This document shows positions 25,736 through 37,674 of a DNA stretch of 64,000 bases, piece after piece (positions within the stretch are counted from its first letter, which is position 1; every line of letters starts with the position of its first letter). Source of the stretch: Chlorokybus atmophyticus (lineage: Eukaryota; Streptophyta; Chlorokybophyceae; Chlorokybales; Chlorokybaceae). Both the position numbers and the translations under genes were made by a program. Under the pieces are notes generated by a model. The model had not been told where the DNA came from and did not search any database. It was given only the letters and a program-made list of their open reading frames with translations. Location: assembly GCA_009103225.1 (NCBI GenBank), contig RHPI01002069.1, forward strand, positions 521,378 through 585,377. Reading direction: 5' to 3'.

Positions 25736-26760
25736 CGCTAGTATCGCTGCACCTGTTCACGACGAACCTGTTTGGTTCAAGCGCGTATCGAGTTGCTCAG
25801 CACAGTGTCGCAACGCTATGGCACGTTTGTGGGCATGCATGTTGGTCAGCAAAACAAGTCTGTGCAGCTTGCGATACAAGTCGGCCCCCGCACCCACCAC
25901 TCACCACCCCTCCTCAATAACAACATTCCAAATGATTCAACAAGTTTCCCCCCCGCACACTTGCGAAACGATGTGTACTAGCTAACAGCTGCTTACTCCT
26001 GCGCAGATGTTTGAGCGCATGTAGCCGGCCAACCCATGCACCCGGTCAATCCATGCACAAGGCACTGCTGTAGCACTTGCTTTTGCACGTGTTTTGTCAG
26101 ACGTTTTGCAGTGTAGCCAAACGGGTTTGATCAATGTGACTGGCGTATAGTTCTGGAGCAACGGTCAGAAAACAACACAGTTTGCAGCACAATGCATGCA
26201 TGGTAGTGTTATTGAGCTCCTATAGTCAATGTAGGCAGCACAGGTGCCTATTACGGCAGGTAAAACAGGAGACGTCCCTGGCAAGCGTTCACGTCACTAA
26301 TGGCGTGCCATTGGAGCGCTGCCCCAATGACCACGACATTGTTCGGCTGAAACCCTTTCTCAGCAGCGCCATGCAACAAACACTAACAAAGGCACGCTTA
26401 GCTGCTCACCGTCACGAGCCCTTCAGCTCAGCGCCAGCATCCAGCAGCGGACGGTGCCCTCCTAGTCTAGCCACACCCGTTGCACCGTAACTTTCCACTC
26501 CACTCCAACCCGACACCGCCACGACCGCCGCCGCCGCCGCCAAGGCCACCGCCAGCAACCCACTCGCAGCAGTGGTCGTCACTGCCAGCCAAATTGGAGG
26601 GCGCCACCGTGGCAGAGAGATCGATTGAATCTCTCCGCTGCCTGCCGCTTCATCGGAGAAGAGAGGAAAACCGCAACTCACCACAATTGAGTGAGGAAAA
26701 AGGCCTCAAACACGGGCTGCGGCTTTAGTGCCAGGCTTTCTGTCGGCAAGCAGCACGGCC
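25736..26760. promoter_or_regulatory. Divergent promoter region, SLH-like gene / thioredoxin y
   Basis: About 1 kb between two divergent starts. It includes a GCC-repeat stretch near 26505-26550. A minus-strand frame at 26412-26684 has a hydrophobic core, but it begins at a GTG that reads as a splice donor (GTGAGT) and has no ATG, so I do not call it a gene. Confidence 0.5.
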
Positions 26761-28043
26761 ATGTCGGCGTTGGGGTCGCCGTCGGCGCTGTCGTTATCAG
26801 CGTCATGGTCGTCAGGTTCGCTGTCGACGGTCGCGGCGTTGAGGGCGCCGAAGGCGTCCGCGGGGTTGAGGGAGCGTTCGGCATGGGTGAGAGGAGCGGT
26901 AGGAAGACGAGGAGCAAAGCTGCAGGCCGTCTGGAGCCTGCGAGCAGGACGCTCGACAGCTACCCGCCGGTTGCAGGTGATGAGGGGAGTGCGGGTCAAT
27001 ATGGGATATGCCTAGATGTACCTACATGTACGTAGCTGACTTGACTGAACACCCCCTGGTTTGCGCATGCGTGAAGCTGCGGGTATGCGGCAATCCGCGT
27101 GCGGTGCGGGGTCGCATTGATATGGCACGTTGCCGCAGTAGGAACAACGTATGTGCAAACAGCGGCCTTATAGATAGTGTGCTGGTGTTGGCTCTTAGCT
27201 AACAGCTAAACGCAAATCTCCTCAGAGACAATTGCGTTGCAGTTTGTTGCGTGACCATCACGCCCACATTGCTGACAAACGGACTGGCATGATAGGTTTG
27301 GGATTAGGCCTGGGCTGTGTCAATGCTGCAACACTGAAATGCCGGTGCGTTGCTGTCGCAGGTGCTGGCGGCTACCAAGAAGAGTTTCAAGTCGTTTGAT
27401 GACATGATTGCGAACACTGACATGCCTGTGCTGGTGGACTTTTACGCCACTTGGTGAGTGAGCCTTACCAATGTCTACATACAAGCACTACATGAGTTGA
27501 AGGTTGTAAGGTCAACACTGCACAGTTGTACAGGTGCGGCCCATGTCAGATGATTGTGCCTATTCTGTCTGAAGTGAGTGCCAAGCTCAAGGGTCGTGTT
27601 CAAGTGGTACGTCAAGTTGCCTCAGGCTGTTGTATATGCGTGTGACTTGTTTCTCTCAAGGTACCTGTCAGCAAAATGTGTTCCAGGTGAAGATAGATAC
27701 TGAGAAGTACGACGCTTTGGCAACCAAGTACCGCGTTGCAGCTTTGCCCACACTAGTGCTGTTCGTCCGAGGCAAACCCATTGATCGAATAGTAAGTTGC
27801 CGCTTTACTCAATCAAGGCCTACACATCTGATGCTGTATGGCAGCACCTTGCCCGTGCCAATGGAACAAGTGTTCAAAGTTGGCGTCAGTTGCTAGTGCT
27901 CCACTTGTTGGGCCGTACATTCAGTAGTGCCTGCAGCTCAAGCTCCCAGCTGACTGCTCTGTGCACTGCAGGAAGGCGTCCTACCGGCTGATGCATTGAT
28001 TGAGCGCATAGAGTCTGTGCTCTCGCAGGGAGCAACCGCATAA
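26761..28043 (+). CDS. TRXy: Thioredoxin y, plastid-targeted
   Basis: Dithiol-disulfide reductase of about 185 residues in five exons: 26761-26976, 27362-27453, 27534-27606, 27687-27791 and 27972-28043; all phases agree. Residues 1 to ~72 form a Ser/Ala/Arg-rich transit peptide. The thioredoxin fold follows with the active site WCGPC at 103-107 and the cis-Pro segment ALPTLVLF. Segments such as KSFDDMIANTD and VKIDTEKYDALATKY point to the y-type rather than f, m, x or z. In plants Trx y is reduced by ferredoxin-thioredoxin reductase and supports peroxiredoxin Q and methionine sulfoxide reductase, an oxidative-stress role. An in-frame GTG at 26728 precedes the ATG and was not used. Confidence 0.93.
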
Positions 28044-28280
28044 ACGCGCTACTTCTAGCACTCTGGAGCCTTCTCTCACAGCTATTGGCAGGACATGGCA
28101 GCAAGAGCAGTGCTGCCATGTCCCTGCTGTGCATGTCACACTGCTGTGCTCTCCTAGCAGGATGGCTTCTTTCATTGGCTCAACTAGGCTGGCTGAGAGA
28201 AGACAGGCATGCATGCAGTCTCTATGATTTCACAGTCAATGAGGGACTGCCACACTGTGCACTGCAGCTTTTGCAGCCAT

Positions 28281-28465
28281 AATGACCCTTGTTGGTAAGT
28301 GCTTATGTTGGTGGTAGATACGAGGGAGCATGTTGAGATGGCTTTGTAAATTACGAGGTTGCCGATGCTACTGGGCTATGTTGTATGCAAGAATTGTGAT
28401 AACCCTTGTTGGCATGCGCTCATGTTGGCGGACGTTACGAGGTAGCATATTGAGATGTCCTGGTC
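28281..28465. repeat. Degenerate direct repeat, about 65 bp, offset 117 bp
   Basis: ACCCTTGTTGG starts at 28285 and again at 28402. Each is followed by a similar segment containing CTxATGTTGG, then TACGAGGxAGCAT and TTGAGATG. The two copies have diverged by many substitutions and neither lies in a gene I can support. Confidence 0.75.
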
Positions 28466-29467
28466 TGAGTGTGCTTCGCGTAACTCCGTGTAGATTATGT
28501 ATCACACATTGCCGTTTCGCATTGCATGTACATTGTAGCTTACGATCAGTTCCGTTGCACACCGCATTTGAAGTTGATTACTTATGAATAGTATTGGCCA
28601 ACAGTAAACTTTACCCATGTATGGTTATGACCGTACTGCCACGAAATCTTTGTCAAATCCGCGGGAGCGCTTTACAAAATCTATTAAGTTTCCGCCGTCC
28701 AGATTTTAGGCATTTGGTGACCAATCAGCTGGAATGCATAAGTTGGCGCAGTTTTTACGAAAAATATATTAATTAATTTAGAGGCCTTTTTTAAAGAAGG
28801 ATTCGGGGCACTACGGTACTCTCAGTCATGGTTGACAACTTCTTGTTGATAATGGTCCACAATTGTACAGAAGATTTTGTTGACAAACAGTGGCAAAAAT
28901 GGATATTAGCAAGTTTTGTTAATGAAGAGCTTAAGCTGTAATAGTTTATGAATCGGGGCATGGATTGCTAGTTATTTAGGTGACATGGGTAATATCGATG
29001 GCAGTGGCGATAGGTTGCATGCATCTTTTATGCATTAACAAACTTCACCTGGCGCCTACATCAATCTTATTAAAAGATGTGGCCTCGCCCCGCGACGCCT
29101 TTGAATAATAAATGGCGCACGTGGAGCAGCGGCGGTGGCTGTGGTAGCAATGCGGTGTGGTCATTATTGCAGGCGGCTGCGCAAACCGTTGCAGGTAACG
29201 TTGCAAGGGCAGCATGACGGCAACATGCGTGTTTCTGTGTTAATGTTTCGTATATACGCATGTGCATACGTCAAAAAATGAGCATGATGCGCACATGCAC
29301 TCACATTGCACAACATATCACACACTGCAGCAGTGTAGGTACACACCGCTCCAACCACCCGTAAGGCACACATGTGCACTTGGTTACAACTTCAACTACA
29401 TTGTTTACAAATTGAAAGCCCACCCTACCCCCCAACCCCCACACGTCTATAAATCTCCTCGTAGGGG

Positions 29468-29634
29468 NNNNNNNNNNNNNNNNNNNNNNNNNNNNNNNNN
29501 NNNNNNNNNNNNNNNNNNNNNNNNNNNNNNNNNNNNNNNNNNNNNNNNNNNNNNNNNNNNNNNNNNNNNNNNNNNNNNNNNNNNNNNNNNNNNNNNNNNN
29601 NNNNNNNNNNNNNNNNNNNNNNNNNNNNNNNNNN
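29468..29634. other. Assembly gap (167 N) followed by a G20 run
   Basis: Unknown bases, immediately preceded by GTAGGGG and followed by 20 consecutive G (29635-29654). The homopolymer suggests a sequencing drop-out at a poly-G tract rather than a missing gene. Confidence 0.95.
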
Positions 29635-30698
29635 GGGGGGGGGGGGGGGGGGGGCTTAAGTATGTACGGTGCTAATGGGTTCGTGATAAACGTTATGTGT
29701 GGTGTGTTAGGCATGGTGACAAATCCAACCACAATACATGCGCATGCTGTAAATGTGAGGGGACTGATAAGGGGGCTGATAAGTCGTTGGTTGTGTGTTG
29801 TGTTTGCATAATAGACTTATGTACGTGATGTTGCGTTTATGGGTGGTTGCACTGACTTTATTGAATGAAGCCTTGCGTGCTATGTGACAATCTCTTGAGA
29901 TGTGACCGTGATGTACATCAAATGCAGGACATGCATGCGCATGCACAACGTGTAGTCCAGTCAGCACGCAGCAACATATGCAAGGTGTCGTACAAATGAC
30001 ATTTGGTTGACCACCGGGCTACCACTAGCACTTTAATCTACTGCCTCTACCCCGTTAGACATGCAGCAGTCAATATGCAGTTGGTAATCACCTGCCCACA
30101 TGTGTGTTCGTTGTAGCTAGGTGCGTGACTGTGGCCATGAACGCTGTCGTGCCCAGCTGTCTGTCTGTCTAAAGCGTTCTATCAATTTGTAGGCATAGCG
30201 GTAACCGTTGTCTTAAACTGAAACATGAAAAGTCACAAGCAAACTTTGCAAGGTACTGTTTCATTATATCGTGTTGATCACGAGTTGCAATGGGAACTGC
30301 ACACTTTGCAGACCTTGCAGACTCCATCACTTCTCGTTCCAACGACAGCGTGCAGCTTTCAACCCTCGCTGCCTGCGCAACACGCATCAACTTGCGCGCG
30401 GTTGTGTTCAAACCGCAAGCAGGGTTAGCCCTGGTTGTCGTCCTGGGCGGCGTGGTTGGTGGTGTGATTAGAGGCGTGGGCGGGAGGTTTAGTAGAGCGC
30501 ACTCCGGGCGGTTGGGGGGTGAAAGATGGCGGGATCAGGCAGCATTGTTCCGGTTGCTGCAGGTTGGAAAGTTCAGCTGCAGCAGGTCTGAAGGAGGTTT
30601 AGCATTCGCCTTCTTAGCAGCAAGGATTCTGCCTGTGTGCAAGTCACACAGTGTAACGGGCATGTTGCGGTGAGGGGCCAAGGGAGGGGTGTTGTACG

Positions 30699-33600
30699 AT
30701 GGCGGCGGTGCTACCTCCCAGTGACAACGTCCACGAGCAGCAGCAGGCCCCTCAGGTCATAAGGTGTTTTGAGGTGAAGCTAAAGGGGGTTGGCGAGGTG
30801 GTGTCGTGGAAGAAGCTTTGCAACGCTGCAAGCTCCGCCGCCGCCGTCGGCAAGCCTGCAAGCGCAGCTGGCGGCACGCATGCTGACGCTGCGGCCGCGG
30901 GTCAGCGTGCACCCAACGCCGCTGCCGCCCTAGAGGCGCGCCTGGCAGGCAAAAGCCCCGCTGAGGCCTTGCCGCCTGCCCAGCCTTCTCAAGCCAACCC
31001 TACAGAGGTGAGTTGTGGGGCCATGTGATAGCATTGTTGCACGAAACCACACAAAGCACCAGTCTTGGTAGTCATCTTGCTTGAGACAACTTGCATGCGT
31101 TATGTTGTGCATTGCAACCAGGTTTAAACTGCATGCCTGACTGCATGATGCATGCTAGCAGTGGGCCATTCAAACATGTCACAGCACGCGCAAGACCGAG
31201 CTGTTGTTGTTTTTGGGTCGTTGCTTGCAAAGCAGGTACATTGCATATCCGGACTGCAATTAGTCGTAGAAGTACATGGTACCGCACAGCATTGCACTTT
31301 GGTGAATCCTGCAATTGCTGGTTGTCCATCTGGTAGTGAGTGCATACTTCAAATTGGTAATGTGAAGCTGTCAAACAATGCCAACAGACTGAGCGACTGT
31401 GGTCTTGCCACTGTTGGTGGTATTCCGCCTCGTGCAATGTCTTGAAGCATGCTATGCCTTGTGCAGGGCAATGGCGCTGGCGCACCGAGCCCCTCTAGAC
31501 CTGCCTTTGAAGCACCGCCGGTTGGCGTCAATCGAATGGCAAGCGTCGTTGCCAATCTTGAGAACTACTACAAGGTAATGTATGTGATGCCATTTTTGCG
31601 TAATAAAGTCTCTATCACCTGTTAAGAGTGGGGAGCGGACTGCGAGGTTGTTTGCTGGTCTATGCTTGCTACGCAACCGTTTTCCAAGTGCAATAGAGTG
31701 GCTTCGCTCATGCTGCACTGGATTTTGCAGGCGCCCGACAGTGACGAAGACATGCCCGCTGCTGAGGCCGAGGGTGGAAAGCATGCAGTCCATTCAGACT
31801 ACTATGACACCGATGACTCCTTCATTGACGACGCTGAGTTGGTGCGCGCTATTGCTGCAAGTTGTCAGGCCTTGCTTGAACGCGCTTGATGTTTATAGCG
31901 ATGTCCCATGCAGAATGATTACTGCCGCGCCACTGCACGCAAAACGAAGTACAACGGCTACTTTGTGAACAATGGCCAGTTGGAGAGGTGTGTGCTCCCA
32001 TAGCAAGTTTACGCAAGGGCCATCACAATGGTGTACCGGCGTTTTTGTAATTACATTGTTACTGATTGGCAGTGTTTGCTGGTGCAGTGATGAATTGCCA
32101 CGAAGAGCTGTCAAGAAGATGAAAAAGGTTGTGAAGCGGCGTAGAGTGGACGAACAGGGTCCCACCATCGAAACAACAAAACAGCCTAAGGGTCTGAAGC
32201 CTGAAGGAGAGCAGGCTGCTGCGGGTGTCCCAGCTGCTGCCCTCAAAGTGGTGCGCAAGCTCAAGCTTAAGCCCCTGACCGCCCTTGCAGAAGGTGCAAG
32301 GCCCTCGGCGCAGGCAGCCACAGCTGCTACCCCCAAAGTGGTGCGCAAGCTGAAGCTTCAGCCGCTGACCGCTTTTGCAGAAGGTGCGAGGCCCTCGGCG
32401 GAGCCAGCCACACGAGCTGACATTGGGACCAGAGAGGACTGTGCTGCAAACGATACCTCCTGTGGTCAACCCACACAATCGCTGCAGCAGATGAAGGCGG
32501 TGGCTAGGTTTTCCAGTGCTCCATTGTTGAAGTCTGCTGCTGGAGAATGCGGAACAGCACCAAGCAATGATGGCAGCACAGACTTGCTGGCAAAAAAACT
32601 CACCAAGGATGGCAGGCCCAAGAAAAAGCCTGGCCGGAAGCCTGGACAGTCCAACCGTACAAACGGTAGCGCTCAGCCAGCATCTACTGCTGCGCTTGCA
32701 CCAAGTACCTCCAAGTAAGTCGTTACCGGCTGTGACTTACTTGTAGTCTACGGTACGTACAGTCATGTAGTGACTTGTAGTTTATAGGTTTGACAAGCCC
32801 ACATGCGGCAGGTTGCACCTTGAATGTTGAGACTTGATGACATGTTGGCAGGCATGTAGTGACTTGTAGCCTACAATTATGACAAGCCCACATGCAGCAG
32901 GTACCTTGAAAGCGCTAAGACTTGATGACATGTTGGCAGGCCGGAGGAACGCGAATTCACGCAGCTTGCAGTTCTTGCATCACCAGCTACTTTGTTGGGC
33001 TTGAGCAAGTCCCCAACAGTTGGATCACGACCGAACCTCTCCCTGGGTGCAGGGCCTGCTGAAACCTCCCCACAGCAAGTGAGCAGTGAAAAGTACAAGA
33101 GAAGACGAAGCAGCGACCAACCTGCTTCTGCTTCCAAGAAGTCTTCCAAGTATGAAGCGATGTTGAACACTGCCATTGAAGAGCTCAAGGCAGAAGTGGG
33201 CAAGCAGCAACTGCGCAGGGAGGACTCAGGAGACGCTGCTACGACACCACAACCAGAGGTAATTGCAGCAAGTGTGAGCTTCTGATCAGGCATGTTCTCT
33301 CATAACTATAATAGGCCAACAGTGCAGTCACTATCAGCATGCGCATTGGCACTGGTTTTGCCACATGTCAGTTGAAGTTCACGCACACGCAGGGCGACAT
33401 GCAGTTGAAGAAACAGAGGTTGGCTTGGAGGTCGCTGGACAAGGTGATGGACAGAGTCACTGCGCTAGCTCGGCAGACCTCACATGAAGGGAGAGTGGAA
33501 GCTCGCATCATTGATAAACTCATGGCGTTTTTGTCGCCGTACATCAACAAGGCCAGCCTCAAGGCGCGGATAAAAAGACGGCAGTCAATGTGCGCGCAAG

Positions 33601-34298
33601 CCCTTGGCAGACAATCAGCTAACTTGTGTGCTATGAGAGAGCAGTTGAAAGCACGCCTGCAGCAGGATGTTGATGCTCAGCATTCTGAGCAGGCGAATGT
33701 CACCAGCGGTCCCACTGCGGATGCTGCACCACCTCATCAGGGTGACATATCTGCTACTGTCTCAGCTTACCACTGGAAGAAAGACGTCGAAAAGCAGGTG
33801 CATAGGCTTGTGAGTGCGGAGCTCGAGGCTGCGGTGTTCAGTGGGCAAGTGGATGCAAGCAGCCCAAAACTTCTAAGCAGCATCTATGCAAGCGTCTCGG
33901 AGCATTGGCCAGCAGCCTGCAAGGTCGCTGCCACTGATGTCAAGGAAGCTTGCCATCGTGCATCGAGAATTCTTGGCCGTGTCAACAAGCGAGTGAAGCA
34001 AGTCTGCAATGGTACCACGAAGGTATGCAACCTGTGCATCAGGCTGGTTCTTGACAGCTCGTTGATGCGCTGCTCATATGTGCAATTGACACAGGCGCCA
34101 AGGCCACGAAGCCGCCAAAAACACACTCTGGCCGCACCACCTCCTGCTACGGCTCCTGCTGTTTCCCCTTCTGCCCCTGCTGACAGTGACCATGTAACCA
34201 TGTCCGACACACAGGGAACGGAAGCAAGCACAGAAACAGACAATGAGACCAAGGCGTTAGCCAGGGCAGGCCACAGCGTGTACAGTACAGGCGACTGA
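30699..34298 (+). CDS. UBN: Ubinuclein-like HIRA-complex subunit (Hpc2-related domain)
   Basis: Predicted nuclear protein of about 793 residues in eight exons: 30699-31007, 31467-31574, 31731-31841, 31914-31987, 32088-32714, 32940-33258, 33393-34022 and 34095-34298. The signature is the Hpc2-related (HUN) domain in exons 3-4: YDTDDSFIDDAEL near 164-176, then KYNGYFVNNGQLER. In ubinuclein/Hpc2 this domain contacts the H3.3-H4 dimer within the HIRA histone chaperone. A Lys/Arg-rich segment (MKKVVKRRR) likely serves nuclear import. Exon 5 holds a 30-residue tandem duplication around KVVRKLKL, and GRPKKKPGRKPG resembles an AT-hook. Exon 7 carries a helical middle region as in plant ubinucleins. 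The start of exon 7 is uncertain: several AG sites precede 33393 in the same frame. Confidence 0.85.
32236..32415 (+). repeat. Coding tandem duplication, two 90-bp units, in the ubinuclein-like gene
   Basis: AAAGTGGTGCGCAAGCT begins at 32245 and 32335, a 90-bp period that keeps the frame and yields two 30-residue units centred on KVVRKLKL and PLTAxAEGARPSA. The high identity between units suggests a fairly recent duplication. Confidence 0.9.
32764..32940 (+). repeat. Tandem duplication of about 89 bp in a ubinuclein intron, including the splice acceptor
   Basis: CATGTAGTGACTTGTAG starts at 32764 and 32853. Both copies carry GACAAGCCCACATGC and end in GATGACATGTTGGCAG, the string used as 3' splice site before 32940. 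The intron therefore has two near-identical candidate acceptors, at about 32851 and 32939. Confidence 0.85.
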
Positions 34299-36129
34299 AA
34301 TGAGGTGACCTCGATTGCTGCATCACTTGCAGGAGGGCAATGAGCATCAGATTTGTCAATATGGTGCTCAACGACACATGTATAGCGTTACTTTTGGCTC
34401 AACTCGCATGAAGCATTGTGAGAGGCACCTTTGATGGGGTTGCCTCGGTGAATTTGGGCTTACTTACACACATGGTGGCTTGTCGAGCAGGCATTGCAAG
34501 TGAGACACATTGGCTTGCATATGTATGAATGGGATGCTTCTATGCCGGCAGTGTAGGCCGCGAAGTGCTGCAAACACAAGTGTTGAATGAAGGACTCTTT
34601 TGCTGCCATGAATCATCTGTTTTGTTGCTTCATAGCCTATATTGGCCTCCACCAAGCTCCCTTAGTTAAGTAGTGTTTGTTGTTGTGCTGGTTACATGCT
34701 GAGTTTTGCTGCTCGTTCTGCTGTGCCAATGCCTTTGTTTCCTGCGCCCCTCTACTCTACCATAAGCAAACTCAAGGAGAGAAGAGAATGCGCATAGGGA
34801 GGTTCTCCGCCATACCGGTCGAGCTCCCAAAGCACCCACAGAGACTCGAGGGCAAGAGCACATAGGTTATACGTGCGAAAGATGTGGAGGAGATAGTTTG
34901 CGACCCTGACCGATATACATGTATGTACCCATGTTTTCTTGCATGCATGTACTTGAACATTTATGCAATGGTTGCTGACAAACAATGGCCTAGCAAGCTC
35001 TGTTGTGACCAGACCACTGGCTTCATTATGCCAAGATCTCTATTGATACAGAATGGTAAGAAAGTAGCTTTAATACCAACGCCATGGTACACGTAACATA
35101 AAATTTTCTATGGTTATGCAAAACGCGGGCACAAACGCAAAAATGTTGCATGAACTGCAAACCCTATGATTGGTCCCATTGCTCCCACAATGACAATAGG
35201 TCCATTAAGCACCTTGAGTTGCGCGCAAGCTTGTTCTGAGCTGTGCCCCGATCTCAATGCACAGGATATGCGCGAGACAATTGGCGACATGCATGACGTC
35301 ACAACAGCATAGCATACCGACCAGCATGCAAACACAGTCACATACACCACCACCGGGCTATATTGACTGCCTGTTTACCTACCACACTACCCTACTCTAG
35401 ACCTCCCCGTTAGGCATGCATACATGCGTATTGTTGGTTGATTACCTGTGCAACACACGAGCAGCAGCGTCAACCACGATAGTCCAGGTGCAGCGTAACA
35501 GCAGCAGGCAGCATGCAGCACACTCCCTCTCCCTCCCTCTCTCCCCCTCTCCCACAGTCTCCCTGTATACAGCTGGTGTCAATCCATGCCATTTTGTATC
35601 CACCTGCTGCGGTTCCCAAACGACAACATCAATCTTCAAAGTTTCATTAACCAAAACCCTTTTAATAAGAGTCGAGTATGTCCGCAATCGGTATGAATTG
35701 CCGAATGCCAGAAGCCGGACGCGCGCTTCCGTACGCTTGCTCTTTGCTCACCTCTATGCAGAAGTTGCAATCGTCATCAGGTGGTGAGTTTCGCATGTCA
35801 ATTAGACAGGCTAATTTCTATCTATCTGTGTGCGATGCATAGTGCTTGGTGAACCTCTAACGACTGCTCTGTGCTTGTTCTTGTCTTTCACAACCGTAAT
35901 CACAGCCGCTTCCGCTGGCCGTGACCATCCGCGCTGCAAGTTGTCAACATTTGCCACATCAAGGTAGACGCCCAGATGTTGCGGAGAAGACAGGCTTTTT
36001 AAAAATACAACCAGCCTCCTACACTGGGGTAATGTCAACACGAGAGCCCACAATTGTGGTGCTTGCGTTAAAAATCAACAAAAAAGTGCATATCAGCGGC
36101 CGCCGTCGCAGGGCTCAGTAATAACCCTT
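34299..36129. other. Intergenic region, no gene seen
   Basis: About 1.8 kb between the ubinuclein 3' end and the BTB-BACK gene. The pyrimidine-rich CTCCCTCTC tract near 35520-35565 is the only clear compositional feature. A minus-strand frame at 35811-36053 (80 codons) is protein-like in composition but matches nothing I recognise and does not splice cleanly to the BTB gene. Confidence 0.45.
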
Positions 36130-37674
36130 TGTGGTAAAGTGTGTGAACTTCTCAAGGCGGATGCGCTTGCGAGCTCGGCGCAGATGTGGCGCCCAACAAT
36201 GTTTTTACTCGATTTCAGCATGCACGCTGAGTAGTTGCTTATAGAACAAGGCATCGACCACCAGCTGCAGGCACTCGTTGCTCTTGTGGGTTAGGGGCTC
36301 AGCCGGCTGTTTGTGCAGAATATGTGCAGAGGCATGAGCGAGTTACAAAGCTTACAAGCATCGGCTATTGCCTCATCATTGCTTCTTGCCCGCGGGTTTG
36401 TGAGCCAGCCGCACAGCAGTAAGACTTCTCGGCGAAGCGGCATGTTTGGCTTCATCATCGTCCGCAATGAGAAGCACCTCAGGTTGACCACTAAGTCGTC
36501 TTTTACCAACAAACTCTGCACATGGATGCAGGCTCGTGTTTGCGTATGCATGAGTGCAAGTAAGGAAAAGGGCGACATAGATAGATTTGTATGCGTGCAC
36601 GTGTGTACATGCGCTCGCATAGACATATACACATACATTGAGTGTCTCTGGGGACAGTTGCAGGAAGCATTGGTTCTGACTTTTCCTTGCATCCGCACTC
36701 TCGTCCGTGAAGAATTTTTGTCGAATGACCTTTTCGGCCAATGCCTTTACGTTTTAAAATAGTACTCGTCTGGCGATTGACAGTACATGTCACAACCCTA
36801 TTTAAAGACCGGCAACGCAAAAAGCAATCGACGGTTTGCTCATGTGTGGTGCGCGAGACACACACCTGCCACTCTCAAGGTGTGCAGACAGTTGGTGACA
36901 TCAAGTTGTTGTTTCAGGGTTTAACAACACTCCAATCGCGCTGTATCCACCTGCTCAACCCCAGGTATCAGTTAATAAGAGCTGAGTCCCATATCACAAT
37001 GGACAAGCTCATATGCAACATACATGCACAAAAGTACCTGAAGGCAATCGCTAGCGGCCAGCAATTCCTCTACTTCATCGGCTCGGTCGATATCAATTTA
37101 CACAAAGTACAAGCATCACAACTACCAACTGCCTGCGGATAAAAGAAAGCGGAAAGGCTCGTCTTGTTAGTGTACATGCTCTCAATGATGGCCGCGACCG
37201 CCTCGGGGTGGACCTCCTTCAGGTCAATCACGTCCGACGCGCTGTCGCAATACACGTCACTCGTGAACAGCGTACGAAAAAACTTGCACGGGAGGCCACA
37301 TATGACCAGCAACAAGACACATTAATGCCCAACCTAGCAAGCGAAAAAATGCATGCTCCAGCCCATGCATGTGTGGGCACACGCACACGCACGTACATCG
37401 AGTTTACGGCAATCACGAGACGGTGTGCGCGGATGTGCTGATTGCCGATCGTGATGGTCACATCGCAGAGTTTGTCTATCAGCTGGTCAGTGCAGATAAT
37501 GATCTACAACAATACTGCTGTTTGTTGTTCATGTCCGGCTCAGCTCTCACCTGCTTGCCACAAGTCGTATTGGGCAAAGAACGCCTCCGCGATATCATCA
37601 TCTCCCAGCGACATGATGTTCGCAGCGTCTGTGCACGCGACTAAGTTTGCATCACACGATGTCGCCATAGCCAT
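36130..37674 (-). pseudogene. BTB-BACK protein gene with in-frame stop and frameshift
   Basis: The N-terminus is intact: exon 37551-37674 (starting MAMATSCDAN), 37393-37475, 37126-37282 and 37038-37069. These give a BTB fold with KLCDVTITIG, HIRAHRLVIA, FFRTLFTSDVY, AIIESMYTNK and EELLAASDCLQ. BTB proteins usually recruit cullin-3. The BACK part continues at 36864-36950, aligned by VDTARLECC and QQLDVTNCL, but a TAA at 36921-36923 sits between them in frame. Exon 36637-36744 (LAEKVIRQKFF, CFLQLSPETL) is good. The next exon begins SLLVKDDLVV, and the following homologous stretch (EVLLIADDDEAKH, LTAVRLAH) is in another frame. The later piece EPLTHKSNECLQLVVDALFYK is also BACK-like and is followed by another in-frame TAA. 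The defects are all downstream of the BTB domain, so a truncated protein could still be made. Sequence errors or a missed intron remain possible. Confidence 0.65.

Larger units (their letters stand above)
28044..30698. other. Long intergenic region with an assembly gap
   Basis: About 2.6 kb without a supported gene. It holds a degenerate direct repeat (28281-28465), an AT-rich stretch around 28600-29060, and the gap 29468-29634. Several frames near 30170-30670 overlap on all phases and look like chance. The sequence just before 30699 is the ubinuclein promoter. Confidence 0.5.

Noticed and set aside
26412-26684. Minus-strand frame with a hydrophobic core (90 codons)
   Set aside because: It has no ATG; its first codon GTG is part of GTGAGT, and no partner exon with protein-like content was found upstream.
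36921-36923. Reassignment of TAA as a sense codon, as in some ulvophyte algae
   Set aside because: TAA terminates RpiB, thioredoxin y and the SLH-like gene at the expected C-termini, so the in-frame TAA codons in the BTB gene are better explained by decay, error or a missed intron.
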